NCBI GenBank assembly: GCA_008000375.1
Contig: SMOI01000234.1
Span: 12,967-50,772 of the forward strand
Source of the DNA: Poteriospumella lacustris
Taxonomy: Eukaryota > Sar > Chrysophyceae > Chromulinales > Dinobryaceae
Direction: 5' to 3'
DNA length: 37,806 nucleotides
The position numbers were made by a program, and so were the translations under genes. The notes below the pieces were generated by a model. It saw only the letters and a list, made by a program, of their open reading frames with translations. It was not told the DNA's origin and made no database searches. Shown piece after piece: positions 9,796 to 20,317 of the stretch (positions within the stretch are counted from its first letter, which is position 1; each line of letters begins with the position of its first letter).

Positions 9796-9849
9796 GCTGT
9801 CCGCTGTCCGCTGTCCGCTGTCCGCTGTCCGCTGTCCGCTGTCCGCTGT
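9796..9849 (+). repeat. 7-bp minisatellite GCTGTCC, 7 full units plus a partial
   Basis: Perfect tandem heptamers ending in a partial unit before TACGACGC. Because 7 is not a multiple of 3, any ORF through it cycles frames, which explains the repetitive translations in several frames. Not coding by itself. Confidence 0.95.
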
Positions 9850-9976
9850 ACGACGCACATGCGTGTCAAGGTCGCGTACCGTCAACCACACGCCAAGGGC
9901 TACAAGGCTGCCGAGTTCCTCTTGTGGCAGCCATCCATGGTTTCTGTCTATGCATGGATAATGCAGGGTGGCTCAA

Positions 9977-10486
9977 ATGGGCAACTGCGTTGGGGGTGGT
10001 CGATATCAGTCAACAGCAGAACTCTACCGCGTCCCACGGGGTCAGGTGACGTTGCTCACGAGTCTATTCCAATGCCTTTTCTGGTCTCCATTGCAGCAAG
10101 GCCCGCACAAGTTTGTGCCTCAAAACGAGATTCATGATATCGAAGGGTGCAGTTTGGCTGTGGTGCACGCCCGACGAAGATCGTCGGGTCGACGCAGCCG
10201 TCTTCATCTGTCTCCAGTGGCGTGGGGGTTATTGCCTTTGTCTCATGTGCGCTCTGCTATTTCGTAAAGCACCATTGACTGCGACAAGCGGATATGATCA
10301 GATGGGAATGATTAGAAACTGTACCAGCTGTCGGTACGCTGCGGTTGCGGTGAAGATGATTTCGCCTCCCTCCCACTTGGTGCGGATCCCTTCGCTGAGG
10401 TTTGTTACTGTTTTCCCACTTTCCGACTCTTCCCTTTCCCTTTCAACAGGCGAGAGTACTTTCTTTCGTTTAAGAAGAGTAAGTGA
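9977..10486 (+). CDS. Probable small four-exon gene, MGN-starting protein, about 118 aa
   Basis: Not recognised as any family. Proposed exons: 9977-10045, 10097-10263, 10316-10399 and 10450-10486. The introns are 51, 52 and 50 nt (GTGACG...GCAG, GTAAAG...TTAG, GTTTGT...ACAG); the last has a strong pyrimidine tract and a CCGACTC branch-like site. All phases join into one frame that ends at a TGA. The protein begins MGNCVGGG, a strong N-myristoylation and palmitoylation context. It continues YRVPRGQ-QGPHKFVPQNEI and ends with a basic tail, REYFLSFKKSK. Exon 2 may contain a further 51-nt in-frame intron (GTGCAG...CGCAG). A different frame of exons 2-4 also stays open, so the exact protein is uncertain. 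A membrane-anchored role is inferred from the N-terminus only. Confidence 0.35.
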
Positions 10487-11412
10487 CATCTGACAATGTG
10501 CGGTGCTCATGTTGCTGACCAATGATTCCAAAATTCTAACGAGTTTCAAGAGCGAAAAGTTCTGACAAGGGAGATTTTCGTGTGATTTCGCCTTGTAAGT
10601 CTCTATCTATACCTCAGAAACGAGTCATTTCTGTTAGACTTGATTAGTATGTGTACGAGGCATCTAGTAGTATGTTTTTCTAACATTTTCCTTCCACATT
10701 GGTGGTTTTCCATCGACGATAAGAATGGATCTGGGACGAAGCCCGGCTGCTGATGCTGCGTGTTTCATTCTGATAATTGAACGATTCTTCACAGAACTTT
10801 TCGCAACCATGTGTTAAAACCCATTAAAATGATGAATTTCCTTAGTTTCTGCTTCTACAGTAAGTACTGCAGACGTAGAAAGGCCAAATAAATGTGGAAA
10901 ATGTCGGAAACGTTCGTGCTCCTGGTGGAAAAGGCTTCTAAATTCGTCGGCGTGAAATGGCTCACCAAGACTGCACTCATGCATCAGATGACAGTAGTCA
11001 TAGGAATCACGAACCATTGTGATTTGATCAAAAGAGCGCGAAATAGTCACGCAAGAGCACGACAACGTGTGGACGTGGACTGACGCAGAAGTCTGGGCTA
11101 GGTGGTTTGGGAGTTTGTGCACGCAAGGGCATTTTCATCTATATTGGGTGTTATTTGCGTATTTATGACGTCATAGTAAGGCTCATCCGTCAATATACCC
11201 AGAGTTTGGGTAGTTCGTCTAGACCCCAGAAGAGCGGCGCGTCCACCGTGACGACCACTTCCACCACGACGAGCATTACAACAACGAAGACTACGAGGAC
11301 GTGGGCGGCCAGGAGGAGACTGCACAGAATACAGAACACAAGTAAACAGGCTTACACCACGGTCACGGGGTCGTCTGGCGCTCATCAGTACACCGCCAGA
11401 AGGAAACTGAAT
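10487..11412. other. Intergenic stretch without a clear gene
   Basis: Nothing convincing. A 102-aa minus-strand ORF (10814-11122) and a 63-aa plus-strand ORF (10892-11083) have no recognisable motif. Acceptor-like sites with pyrimidine tracts occur near 10795 and 10860, so a small unrecognised spliced gene is possible. The right end should contain the 3' UTR of the minus-strand F-x-P-repeat gene. Confidence 0.35.
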
Positions 11413-14400
11413 CTATTTGGGAGAGGCGGGCACGACGGGGACAGCGAGGAGGTCGTCCAGTGGCTTCAACATCGCCAGACTCGCCTGCAGCTTCGCTTCG
11501 AAGTCGTCGGAGGGGCGCGGGCCAGTGTTGGCCTTGGTCCCTGCCCACTCGTACTGCGGCGTGAGGTTCTTCCGGCTGCCCGATGCGCCAGCTGGGGTCG
11601 GAGAAGCGGAGGCCGGCAGTCGGCTGTTGGACGGCTTCCTCGCGAGAGACATGAGGCGATCCGCCGAGGTCTTGCGCAACAGCGACGCCTGCGTCGGAGG
11701 CGAGCGACTGGAGCTCGCCGAGGCAGCCGCAGCGGGAGTGCTGCCATTTCGCGGAACGGGCCGCGGCGACGGTGCGTCTGCGGCTGGCAGCGACCGGCTG
11801 GTCACCGCACCGGCCCTCGATGGTGTGCTGCTCCTGCTGGCGGAGCTGGACGTGGCCGCGAGGGGCCCGGGGCTGGCGCTCCTCGACGTCGCGGGCTTCG
11901 CGGTTCTCAACTCGGCCGCTCTCGTTGGCGTCGCGGAGCGGCTGTTGGACGTGCTGGAGAGGCCAGAGGGGCGCCCAGTTGCGGCGCGCTGAGGAATCGA
12001 CGACGCTCGTGGCGTCGCCTTCGCTGGCGCCGTCGCCTTTTCCGGGCGCGTTGCCGTCGCGGACGAACCGTCGATCTCCGACGCCAGCGCCTGAGCCTTC
12101 GTCTCGAGGACGCCCTGCTCCGACTCCGCCGCCGTCGAGGCATCTGCCGGCGGCTTCGCGCCGCTTGGCGCTCTTCCCACTGCGACGGGGGTCTTCGCCG
12201 GCGCGGCGGACGGTTTTCCGGCGGTGGCCGATTTTGGGCGAAGGGGCGTCGCCTTTGCGGCGGACGACAGGCGCAGCGACGTGTTCGAGTGCACCGACGA
12301 CACGGAGCCCACCGACGACACCGAGCCGCGGCTGCCGACGGATCGGTCGTCGTCATCGGCGGCCGCGCTGCGACGGTCGCGCGGCGTCGCAGGCGTCTTC
12401 GTCGCCGACAGCGCCGGCGCCGACTTCGGCCGCGTCGATTGGGCGGTCGGAGTGGCCGCTCGACTTCGATTGACGGTGCTGCGCAGCTCGGAGGCCGGGC
12501 GACGCTCGCCCGCCGCGAGGCGCTGAAACAGACCCTCGCGCTGCGTCTCCGGCATCCGCAGCGGCGAGCGAACGACCTCCGCGACCACTTTCTCCTGCTC
12601 CTGCTGGCGCAGGGACTCGTCCGTCGCGAGGAGAAACGCGCGCGTCTTCTTCTCCGACAGACGGGCGACGGTCGCCTCGATGCGCTGCTCGGGCAAAACG
12701 AGCGACGGCGACGGAGGGACGCTCGGCGGAGGCTCCGTCGTCTCGTCGGCGGCTCGGCGCTCGCGCGGGTAGGGCACAGCGAGGCGCTCGGTCATTTTGC
12801 GGAGGTCGCGGCCGCTGAGCGTGCGCGTGGCCGCCGGCCGAACGAAGTTGGCGGCGTCGTCGTCCAGCTCGTCGACGCTGAGCCGCAGGCTGTGCGGGTC
12901 GTCTTTGCCCAGCAGCTGCTCCCGCGCGACCAGCGAGCGCCGCCGCGACGACGAGCGCGTGTGCTGCTCGGACAGCCGCGAGAAAACGGACGAGGCGGTG
13001 CCGGACAAGGCGGCCGATTGGGCGTCGTCGGCCTCATCGGCCTCGGCGCCGTCGGCGCCGTCGGCAGTCGCGACCGACTGGCGCTTGGCCGACGGGGACG
13101 CGGAGCGCCCTCGAATCTGCGCGACGATCTCGAGGCTCTTGCGAGACAGCTGCGGGTTGCACAGGCTGTCCTCCTCCTCTCGCGCCTTCTGCTCCAGCGC
13201 CTGCTGACGCTTCGCCTCGATCTCCGACGCGGCGCGGTCGGCGCGCTCCTTCAGACGCACGTGAATCGGCGTGTCCGCGCTGCGCTGCGCCTGGATCTCG
13301 CGGCTGCGGCGACTGATCTCGGGTTTGAAGGTGAACTCCTTCGCGGCCTCCTGCGCGACCTTGCGCTGCTTCTCGGCGTTGACCTTGTCCTGCGTCGCCA
13401 GCCGCGCGAACAGCGTCGCCGTGTCCACCGAGCTGCGTCCCGAGTGGACGCTCGACGCGTCGTCGTCCTTCGTGGCGGAGCCACTGCGGCGCCGCTGCAG
13501 CTGCGGGCGAAACGTGTGTTCTGCGGACAGCTCCGCGCGCTGTCGCTCGGCCTGCAGACGTCGTGAGGCGGTCAGTGTCGGTGTCGTTGGTGGCGGCGGC
13601 GGCGGCGGCGGCTGGGCGCCCTCAGAAGCAGCGACCTTACCTCTGTGTCTCGCTCCCGCAGGCGATGCACGCCCATCTCGAAGAGGCGCTCGTGCACCGT
13701 GGAGAACTCGCCGTTCTGCAGCGATGGCGACGCCGATCGCTTCGACGCCAGCTGCGGCTGGAACGTGAGCTCGGCGCTGGCCTCCTCGGCGGCGATGAGA
13801 CTGTTGCGACTGGGCGAACAGGGCGCGAGCAGGCGGTCGACGACGTCCTGGGGGCGGTCGCGGGACGCAGACGAGGATCGCTTCGTCTCTTTGATCTGCG
13901 GCCTGAACGTGAGCAGCTCGCGCTCCTTCTCCGCCCGCTCCGCCTTCAGCTGCTCGAGCCGCGCTCGCCGCTGCAGCTCGCGGAGGTGCAGTCGGTCGGT
14001 GACGTCGAGGCCAGCTTCGTCGGCAGTCGGCCGCGGGGACCGAGTGGTGGCCAGTTGCGGAGCGAACGTGCACTCCTGCATCGACAGCTGCGCGAACTCG
14101 TCGCGCTTCAGCGCCGCCTTCTCTTGCAAGACGGCCGCCTGGCGGTACAGGCGACTGGAGAGCGGCTCGTCGCCGTACACGCTGTCCACGTCGGTGGATC
14201 TCCTACCAGCCGTCTCTCGCGCCAGCTTCGTTATTTTGGGCGTGAAACTGCACTCGGATCGCGCGGGCGAGTTGCTGCGGCTGCGCGTCCGCTGCGAGCC
14301 GATCGACGCGGCGGACGAGTACCCGTCGCTGAAGCTGCTGGAGCGCGAAATGCCCAGTCGCTCTCGCGAGGCAGACCTCGACTCCGACGCACCCCGCTTG

Positions 14401-14777
14401 GACAGCTTCGGGGTGAACGTGAGGTCCTTGTCGTTGCGTACGTCGTTGGCGACCTGCTGAACGATCTTCTCGGTGATCTGGCGCTTCACAGCGTCGACGT
14501 ACAGCTTCTCGAACCTATTCTCCTGGTCTCTGGAGCTCTCCGTGCTTTTGGCGGGTCGCTGCTGAGCAGACGACGGCCGCTTCGTAAAGATCGTCGGCTG
14601 ATACGTGAACTGAGACTGGTCGGCTTGGCGCTGCTGCTCCTTTTTCAGCATAATTTCGACGCGACGACTGCACTGTCGAGGCGAACTCTCTTCATCAGAT
14701 ACCATAGAGTCCCGGGATGCGGTTCTAGATAAACCCCTGCGTGGTGTTGTGGGCACGGGAGAAGGCGCTCTCGACAT
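11413..14777 (-). CDS. F-x-P-repeat, Ser/Arg-rich putative cytoskeletal protein, 1,091 aa, two exons
   Basis: Unknown function. Exon 1 is 14777-13641 and exon 2 is 13551-11413; the 89-nt intron (GTAAGG...TGCAG) is phase 0 and joins RERDTE to AERQRAEL. Residues 50-520 hold about nine copies of a roughly 57-residue unit: an R-L-x start, a basic helix, then a T-F-x-P-Q/K-I/L motif. The motif copies are FTYQP (57), LTFTPKL (119), CSFTPKI (177), CTFAPQL (236), LTFRPQI (289), LTFQPQL (337), HTFRPQL (391), FTFKPEI (451) and LCNPQL (510). From about 700 to the end it is low-complexity Ser/Ala/Pro/Arg with many S-P and T-P sites. Repeats of this style occur in uncharacterised protist cytoskeletal or flagellar proteins, so such a role is inferred. 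The frame is open upstream of 14777 as far as a stop near 14862, so an additional 5' exon is possible. Confidence 0.75.
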
Positions 14778-15319
14778 TCCAGCGCCTATCGAAGATGTGG
14801 ACGAAGTGGAGTGCTGAGTTCGCAACGATGATCCATCGTCCGGGCGGACGAAGCTTGGCGGTCAGAAAGAAGCGTCGAAGCAATCGAAGTCTATCGTCGA
14901 CTGCCGCGCAGTTGATAAGAAAATGTAGAGGGAATCCGATCGAAAGACTCGACGAAGGGAACCGCCGACGACGCGACGCTGCCGCGGCGGCGGAAAAAAT
15001 TCCAACGACCAGAATTCGAGGCCTAACCAGACGACACTCACGCATTGTTCTGCTTACTTAGCGTTCAAACACAGTATCTGAGTTATATGTGCGTCTGGGT
15101 ATCGTAGCCGGTGTGGCAGCGCGACGACGACGACACCGCGTTCGAATCGGCAGCGGCGCGCGGATCCGTCGACGATCGACGATGATACCATCGACGATCA
15201 CCTCACCTGCCATGTGCAGGCGATCGATGCCTTGAACACATTCCAGTGTGGTAGTCGATTAGAGGACGTCAGATTGTCGATCGGGTACAAGGTGAATTCT
15301 TGCTGTCCCGACCCATGAA
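14778..15319. promoter_or_regulatory. Divergent intergenic region of the F-x-P-repeat and giant genes
   Basis: 542 bp between two divergent start codons. It contains an ACG-rich stretch followed by TTCGAAT (15141-15147) and an iterated TCGACGATC-type word (about 15168-15198, partly palindromic, followed by CGATCGATG near 15230). These could be factor sites or merely simple-sequence DNA. An unrecognised first exon of the minus-strand gene may also lie here. Confidence 0.4.
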
Positions 15320-18300
15320 ATGGATTTCAGTGACGAAAGTTTGACCGCCGAATGGACCACTGACCAGATCACGAGGGCCCACATCCAACGCCTTCAACAT
15401 GCACTGAGAAATTCGACGTCAGAAGCTGTCGATGCTAAGGAGGAAGCGACACGATTATCGGCAGAAGTGGCGAGGTTGCAAACCGAGCTGCTGTCACTGA
15501 GGCGCCGCGATCGGACGAAAGCCGCGGAACTGGCACTTTCTGAAAGATTTTCGATGTCGCCTGAAGACCCGCAGTCCTTACTTTGCGAGGTTGCGCGGTT
15601 TCTGCCGCAATACGAAACGGGGCGGTGGGTGGTGGCCTGTGCGGCACGCGCCAGCGAAAATTGGATTTTCGTCTCGACGGAGTCGCGGACGCAGGAAGAG
15701 CTGGTCTTCGGGAGCCACACCTTCGACAACTTCCTGCGGTACCGCCAGAACGACCGTCTGAAGGACAGCGGCGGCGTCGAGGCGAAGGGCGTCGTGGAGG
15801 TCCTGTCGGACGTGCTGCCGGCGGAGATCGTCCACTTCCTCTTCACCGGAGACCTGCCCTCCCAGGCCATGGAGAGCGCCATCTTTAGAGAAGATGTGCG
15901 CGAGGGGATCTACCCGTACCAGTATCACGAGAACGCGGGCTTTCCGTCGTGCGGCGTGGTGCTCGACGAGTTCGCAGACCGCCGCTGCGTCGTCTTCGTC
16001 GCCTTCGTTTGCGACGACGCGCAGCTGCGACAGCACCCCGCAGCCGTCGCGGCAGAGGAGTCTTCGGTGCACGAAGCTCTGTCTCGCCTGCTGCTCGGCG
16101 CCACAGAGGCGAGCGCGCGCGACAGCGTCGACTGGCTCGCGGTGATGGAGCACGCGTGTCGCCTGTTCCTCGCCGCCGTCGTCAAGTCGCTCGAGTTCCG
16201 CGAGGCCGACCAGCACCGGTTCCGGGGCGCCTTGCTGACCGCGCTGGACCAGACGCTCGCCACGGGGAGCTCCTGCGAGGCGCTGCTGCTCGCGGTGAGC
16301 GGCCTCCTGCAGCGCGAAGTGTCGGCGCTGGACGACGCCGACGACGACGCCGCGTCGAGCGGGGCGCTGCGGTCGGCGCCGCGGTGGGAAGCGCGCTGCG
16401 AACTCGTCGCCGCGTCACCTGTGATCGCAGAGGTGGCGCTGTCGCTGCACGGCGTGGCGCCCGGCCAGCGCCTGCTGTGGCTGCCGACCGACGCGGTGGC
16501 GACGCGCGCGGCTCCGCGGCGCTTCGCCAGCGACCACGACGCGCTCTGCGACGCAGTGGCGACATCGCTGGCGACTCGTCGGACCGCGTTGCGGTCGTTC
16601 TCGCGACTCAGTCCGCTCGCGCCCTTCGCAGAGGACGGCGCCAGCAGCGGCGCGCGGGAGAAGGAGGCGCGTCTGCAGCGCGACGAGGTCGCCTTCGTCG
16701 CGCTGCCGCTGGGGCGCGCGGCCGCCGACCACGACGCCGCCGCGGGCGGCCTGCAGCTGCTGTGGCTGCTGCGTCTGTCGGCCTCGAGCGTCGTCCGCAG
16801 CGGCGCGGCCGTCGGCGAGCGCGACCTGTTCCGACCCGTCGGCGTGTCGAGCAGCTTTCTGCAGCGCGTCGCCGCGGCGATGGGCCACGGCGACGTGGCG
16901 CAGCTGCTGTGGAGCTGGCTGGCGCGCAGCCACTTCGCGCAGCTGTCGGTGTTCCGCCCCGCCGGTCGCCACGGCGACGACGACGAGGCGGACGACGCTG
17001 CGCTCGACGAGGTCGCCGCGGCCGAGCGGCTGCAGAGCCTCGTCGCGCACGGCGCCGTGTCGCAGAGCGACGCGCGCCGTGTCGCGCGCTTCGTTGGCCG
17101 GGCGACGAGCAGCGACTTCGCCGTCGTGCTGCACGTGCCCGCGGCGGCGGCGGCGCAGCCGGACGACGCGCAGCTGCGCTGGATCAGCGACGGCGGTGAG
17201 CTGCGCTGCGAGCGACTCGCGGCGTTGCCGCCGGCGCTTCGGCTCCTCGCGGCGCACGTCGCAGCGCAGGCGACGGGTCAGCGCGCACGCGGCGCCGACG
17301 CGTTGGAGACGCAGTGGACGGCGCTGTCCGGCGACGTGTGGCTGCTGAGCGACTGTCTGCGCGGCGCGCGGAAGGCGCTGCTCGCGCTGCTGGCGCTGGA
17401 CGAGCGCGGCGCGGCGCAGGCGGCGGTCGTCGGTCTGCTCGACTCGCTGCTCGACCGCCCGGCGCTGGTGGACCGCGCGCTGGACGTGCAGGCGCTGTGC
17501 CTGTCGCTCGGCGCGGACGACGGCCGCGGCGCCGTCTGCGTGCTGCACGGCCGCCTCCTGCGGCGGCTGCCGACGGCCGCGGCGGAGCGCGCGCACGAGC
17601 CGTTGCTGCGGCTGTGCGGGCGGCTGGCCGCGCTGCTGGCGGCGCAGCGGCAGTCGCAGCAGCTGCGGCTGCAGCAGTTGGCCATCGCGGCGCTCGAGCG
17701 CTCGCGCGAGCGCACCGAGTCGTTCCGCCGCGGGCTGCACGCGCTGGCGCGGTCCGTCCGCGACGCCGGCGCCGGCGTCGCGGCCAGCGGCGCGCTGGCA
17801 GTGCGCGACGTGCGGCGCGTGCTCTGCGACGTCGTGTCGCGCTACGTCGCCGAGGAGCTGGCGGACGCCGCGGCGGTGCACCACCGCAGCGACGTGCGCT
17901 GCGCGTGCGTCCTGCGCCAGTCGCTGCATCGTCTGCGCGGCGACGAGGCCGAAGCGGCGTCGGAGGCGCAGTGGCGGCTCGCGGGCGTCGACTGCGACTG
18001 GCAGCCGCTCGACGGTGCCGCGGCCGCCGGCGACGCTCTGCGGCGGTCGGTGCGCGTGCACGTCGAGGCGCCGCCGCGGGTCCTCGCGGCGACGTTTCCG
18101 CAGCTCGTCGTGAGCGTCGACGTGGCGCTGACGGGCGCCGCGCCCGCCGCGCTGGGCGACGTCTGGCAGCGCTTCGAGGCGTCGCTGTCGTTCGCCATTT
18201 GGCGCGACGAGCTCGACCGCTTCGTGGCGCAGCACCGCGCGCTGGTGCTGCAGCGCCGCGCGGCCGCCGACGTCGCCGCGGCGCAGGCGGACGGCGACGA

Positions 18301-20270
18301 CGCGTTCTTCCGCGTCGCGCTGCAGGCGCTCAACGCCGCGATGCTCAGCAAGTCGCGCGGCGCGCGCGACGCGTCGCAGCTGGCGCGGCCGTACCACCTG
18401 CACGACTACCTCCACGACGCGGCGCTGCTGCGGCGCGTGAGCTGCGCGCCCGCCGCCGAGCCGTTTCTGCTGCTGCCGGTGGCGCGCCAGGCGTCGCTGC
18501 GGCGCTTTGCGCTGACGGAGCTCGACGAGGACGACGACGAGGACGACGACGACGACGCGGCGGGCGGCGCGGCGACGGCGGCGACCGGCGACTTCGTCCA
18601 CCTGCTGCGCCTCGACGCCGCCGAGCTGCGCGCGCGCGAGCTGCGCGTGCTGCCGGCGCAGGAGCTGCCGCTGCCGCGCCGCGTGAACCGCGCGGTGGCG
18701 GCGGCGACGACCGCCGCGCTGGACGACGCCGGCGGGCCGCAGCAGCCGATGCAGCGCCTGCACCGCTCGGCCGCCTCGCAGCTGACGGTGCTGCCGCAGG
18801 CGGCGAAGGCGCTGCTGCACTACCTCGGCGACCTGGACGCGCAGCTGGGCGCGGCGCTGCTGCCGTTGCTCTTCGGCGCGCAGGCCGCGCTCGTCGACGC
18901 CGGCGGCGGCGGCGGCGGCGCGGACGACGACGAGCGCAGAGGCTTCGCGGAGCGCGCGCTGTCGGCGGAGCAGTCGGTGGTGCTGCTGTACTCGCCGCTG
19001 TACCCCGCCGCGGCCGCGCGCCGCGGCCAGCAGGCGCCGCAGTTCTGGGCGCAGCCGTGGGCGACGCACTACCTCGTCGTGACGCGGCGCGACCGCGTCG
19101 CGAGCCTCTCGTCGGCGCTGGCGCTGCAGCGGCTGCTCGACGCGGTGTTCCGGCCGTCGCAGACGGTGGCGACGGGGCAGAGCTGGTTCGAGTGCGTGTC
19201 GGGCATGGAGCGCCTGCTGCTGGCCTCGACGTCGCTCGCGGCGCTGCTGAAGCGCGACGTGCGACGCGGCCGCGGCGCCGCCGACGCCCGCGGCGGCAGC
19301 CAGCTGCGCCTCTTTCAGCTCGACGAGGCCGGCGGCGCGCAGCTGCACGCGCAGGCGTCGCAGGCCGAGCGCCACCGGGCGATGGTCAAGCGCCTCATCT
19401 CGCGGCGCTCGTTCATGCACCTCGAGGCCGCCGAGGCCACCGACGACACGCGCGTCACCAGCGCCGGCTTCGTGTCCGAGCACTTCTTCGCCGAGGCCAC
19501 CAACGTCCTCGCCGAGTGCCTCTCCATCGCCAAGGCCGCCATCGGCGCCGAGCGCTACGTCGCCGCGGCCGGCTACCTGTTGGCGCCGCAGGAGCTGCAG
19601 CAGTTCGTGCTGCAGGCGGCCGCGGCGCCGCGCCAGGGCCAGCGCCAGCAGCTGCTGCGCAGCTTCTGCGACACGCCGGCGCGCGGCGGGACGCAGCGCT
19701 GGGAGGTCGGTCCGCGGCGCCTGCCGTGCCCGCGCGACCGCGCGCGACGTGCAGCAGCTCTTCCGCGAGCGGCGGTCCGGCGGAGCGCGGCGCGGCGCAG
19801 ACCGCGGCCTGCGCCACTTCTTCTACGACGCCGCGGCGCCGCCGCCGGGCCAGGCGCAAGCGGCGGCGGCGGCGGTTGCGGCGGGCGGCGCGGCGCGCTG
19901 GAGGCGCTGCAGGGCCGAGCCGCAGCTGCACTGCGTCGAGTTCTCCGGGCCGCAGCTGCAGCGCTTCCTCCACGCGCAGCAGCGCGGCGCGGGCGACGAG
20001 GGCGACGCGACCGCCGGCTTCCTCCTGCGCAGCGACGTCGGCGGCTGGCTGCTGCTGCTCACGGCGCACGTGCCGGTCGTGCGCGTCGCGGCGGCGGGCG
20101 GAGCGGACGGCGCCGGCGGTTTGAAGGTCGAGCGCCACGAGGACGTCGTCGTCGCGGCGCTGCTGCTGTATCTGCAGACGGACGCCGCCGACGCCGCCGC
20201 CGATGACGCCGACGCCGCCGAGGCCAGCGACGACGACGGCGACGACGACGGCGACGCGTTCGACGCGGCC

Positions 20271-20317
<47 letters not shown>

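Larger units (their letters stand above)
8673..9976. other. Repeat-rich intergenic stretch upstream of RRP15
   Basis: About 1.3 kb without a supportable gene. It holds the GAC microsatellite, the GTTTATG and GCTGTCC minisatellites (listed separately) and a 9-bp unit AAGATTCTC repeated about three times at 9592-9617. Plus-strand ORFs such as 9649-10137 translate through the GCTGTCC repeat and look random. Confidence 0.5.

Noticed and set aside
9018-9849. CRISPR array or mobile element in the repeat region
   Set aside because: Repeats are direct, without spacers; no transposase, terminal inverted repeats or target duplications were seen.
9649-10137. A 162-aa plus-strand ORF
   Set aside because: Its middle is the translated GCTGTCC minisatellite and the rest has no motif; it overlaps the better-supported spliced gene in another frame.
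11107-13566. An 819-aa plus-strand open frame
   Set aside because: Antisense shadow of the F-x-P-repeat protein; mostly Arg/Gly/Ala and no motif.
16415-19483. A 1,022-aa minus-strand open frame antisense to the giant gene
   Set aside because: At this GC content stop codons are rare in all frames. Its translation is Arg/Ala/Gln-rich without varied residues, while the plus frame has normal aromatic and hydrophobic content.
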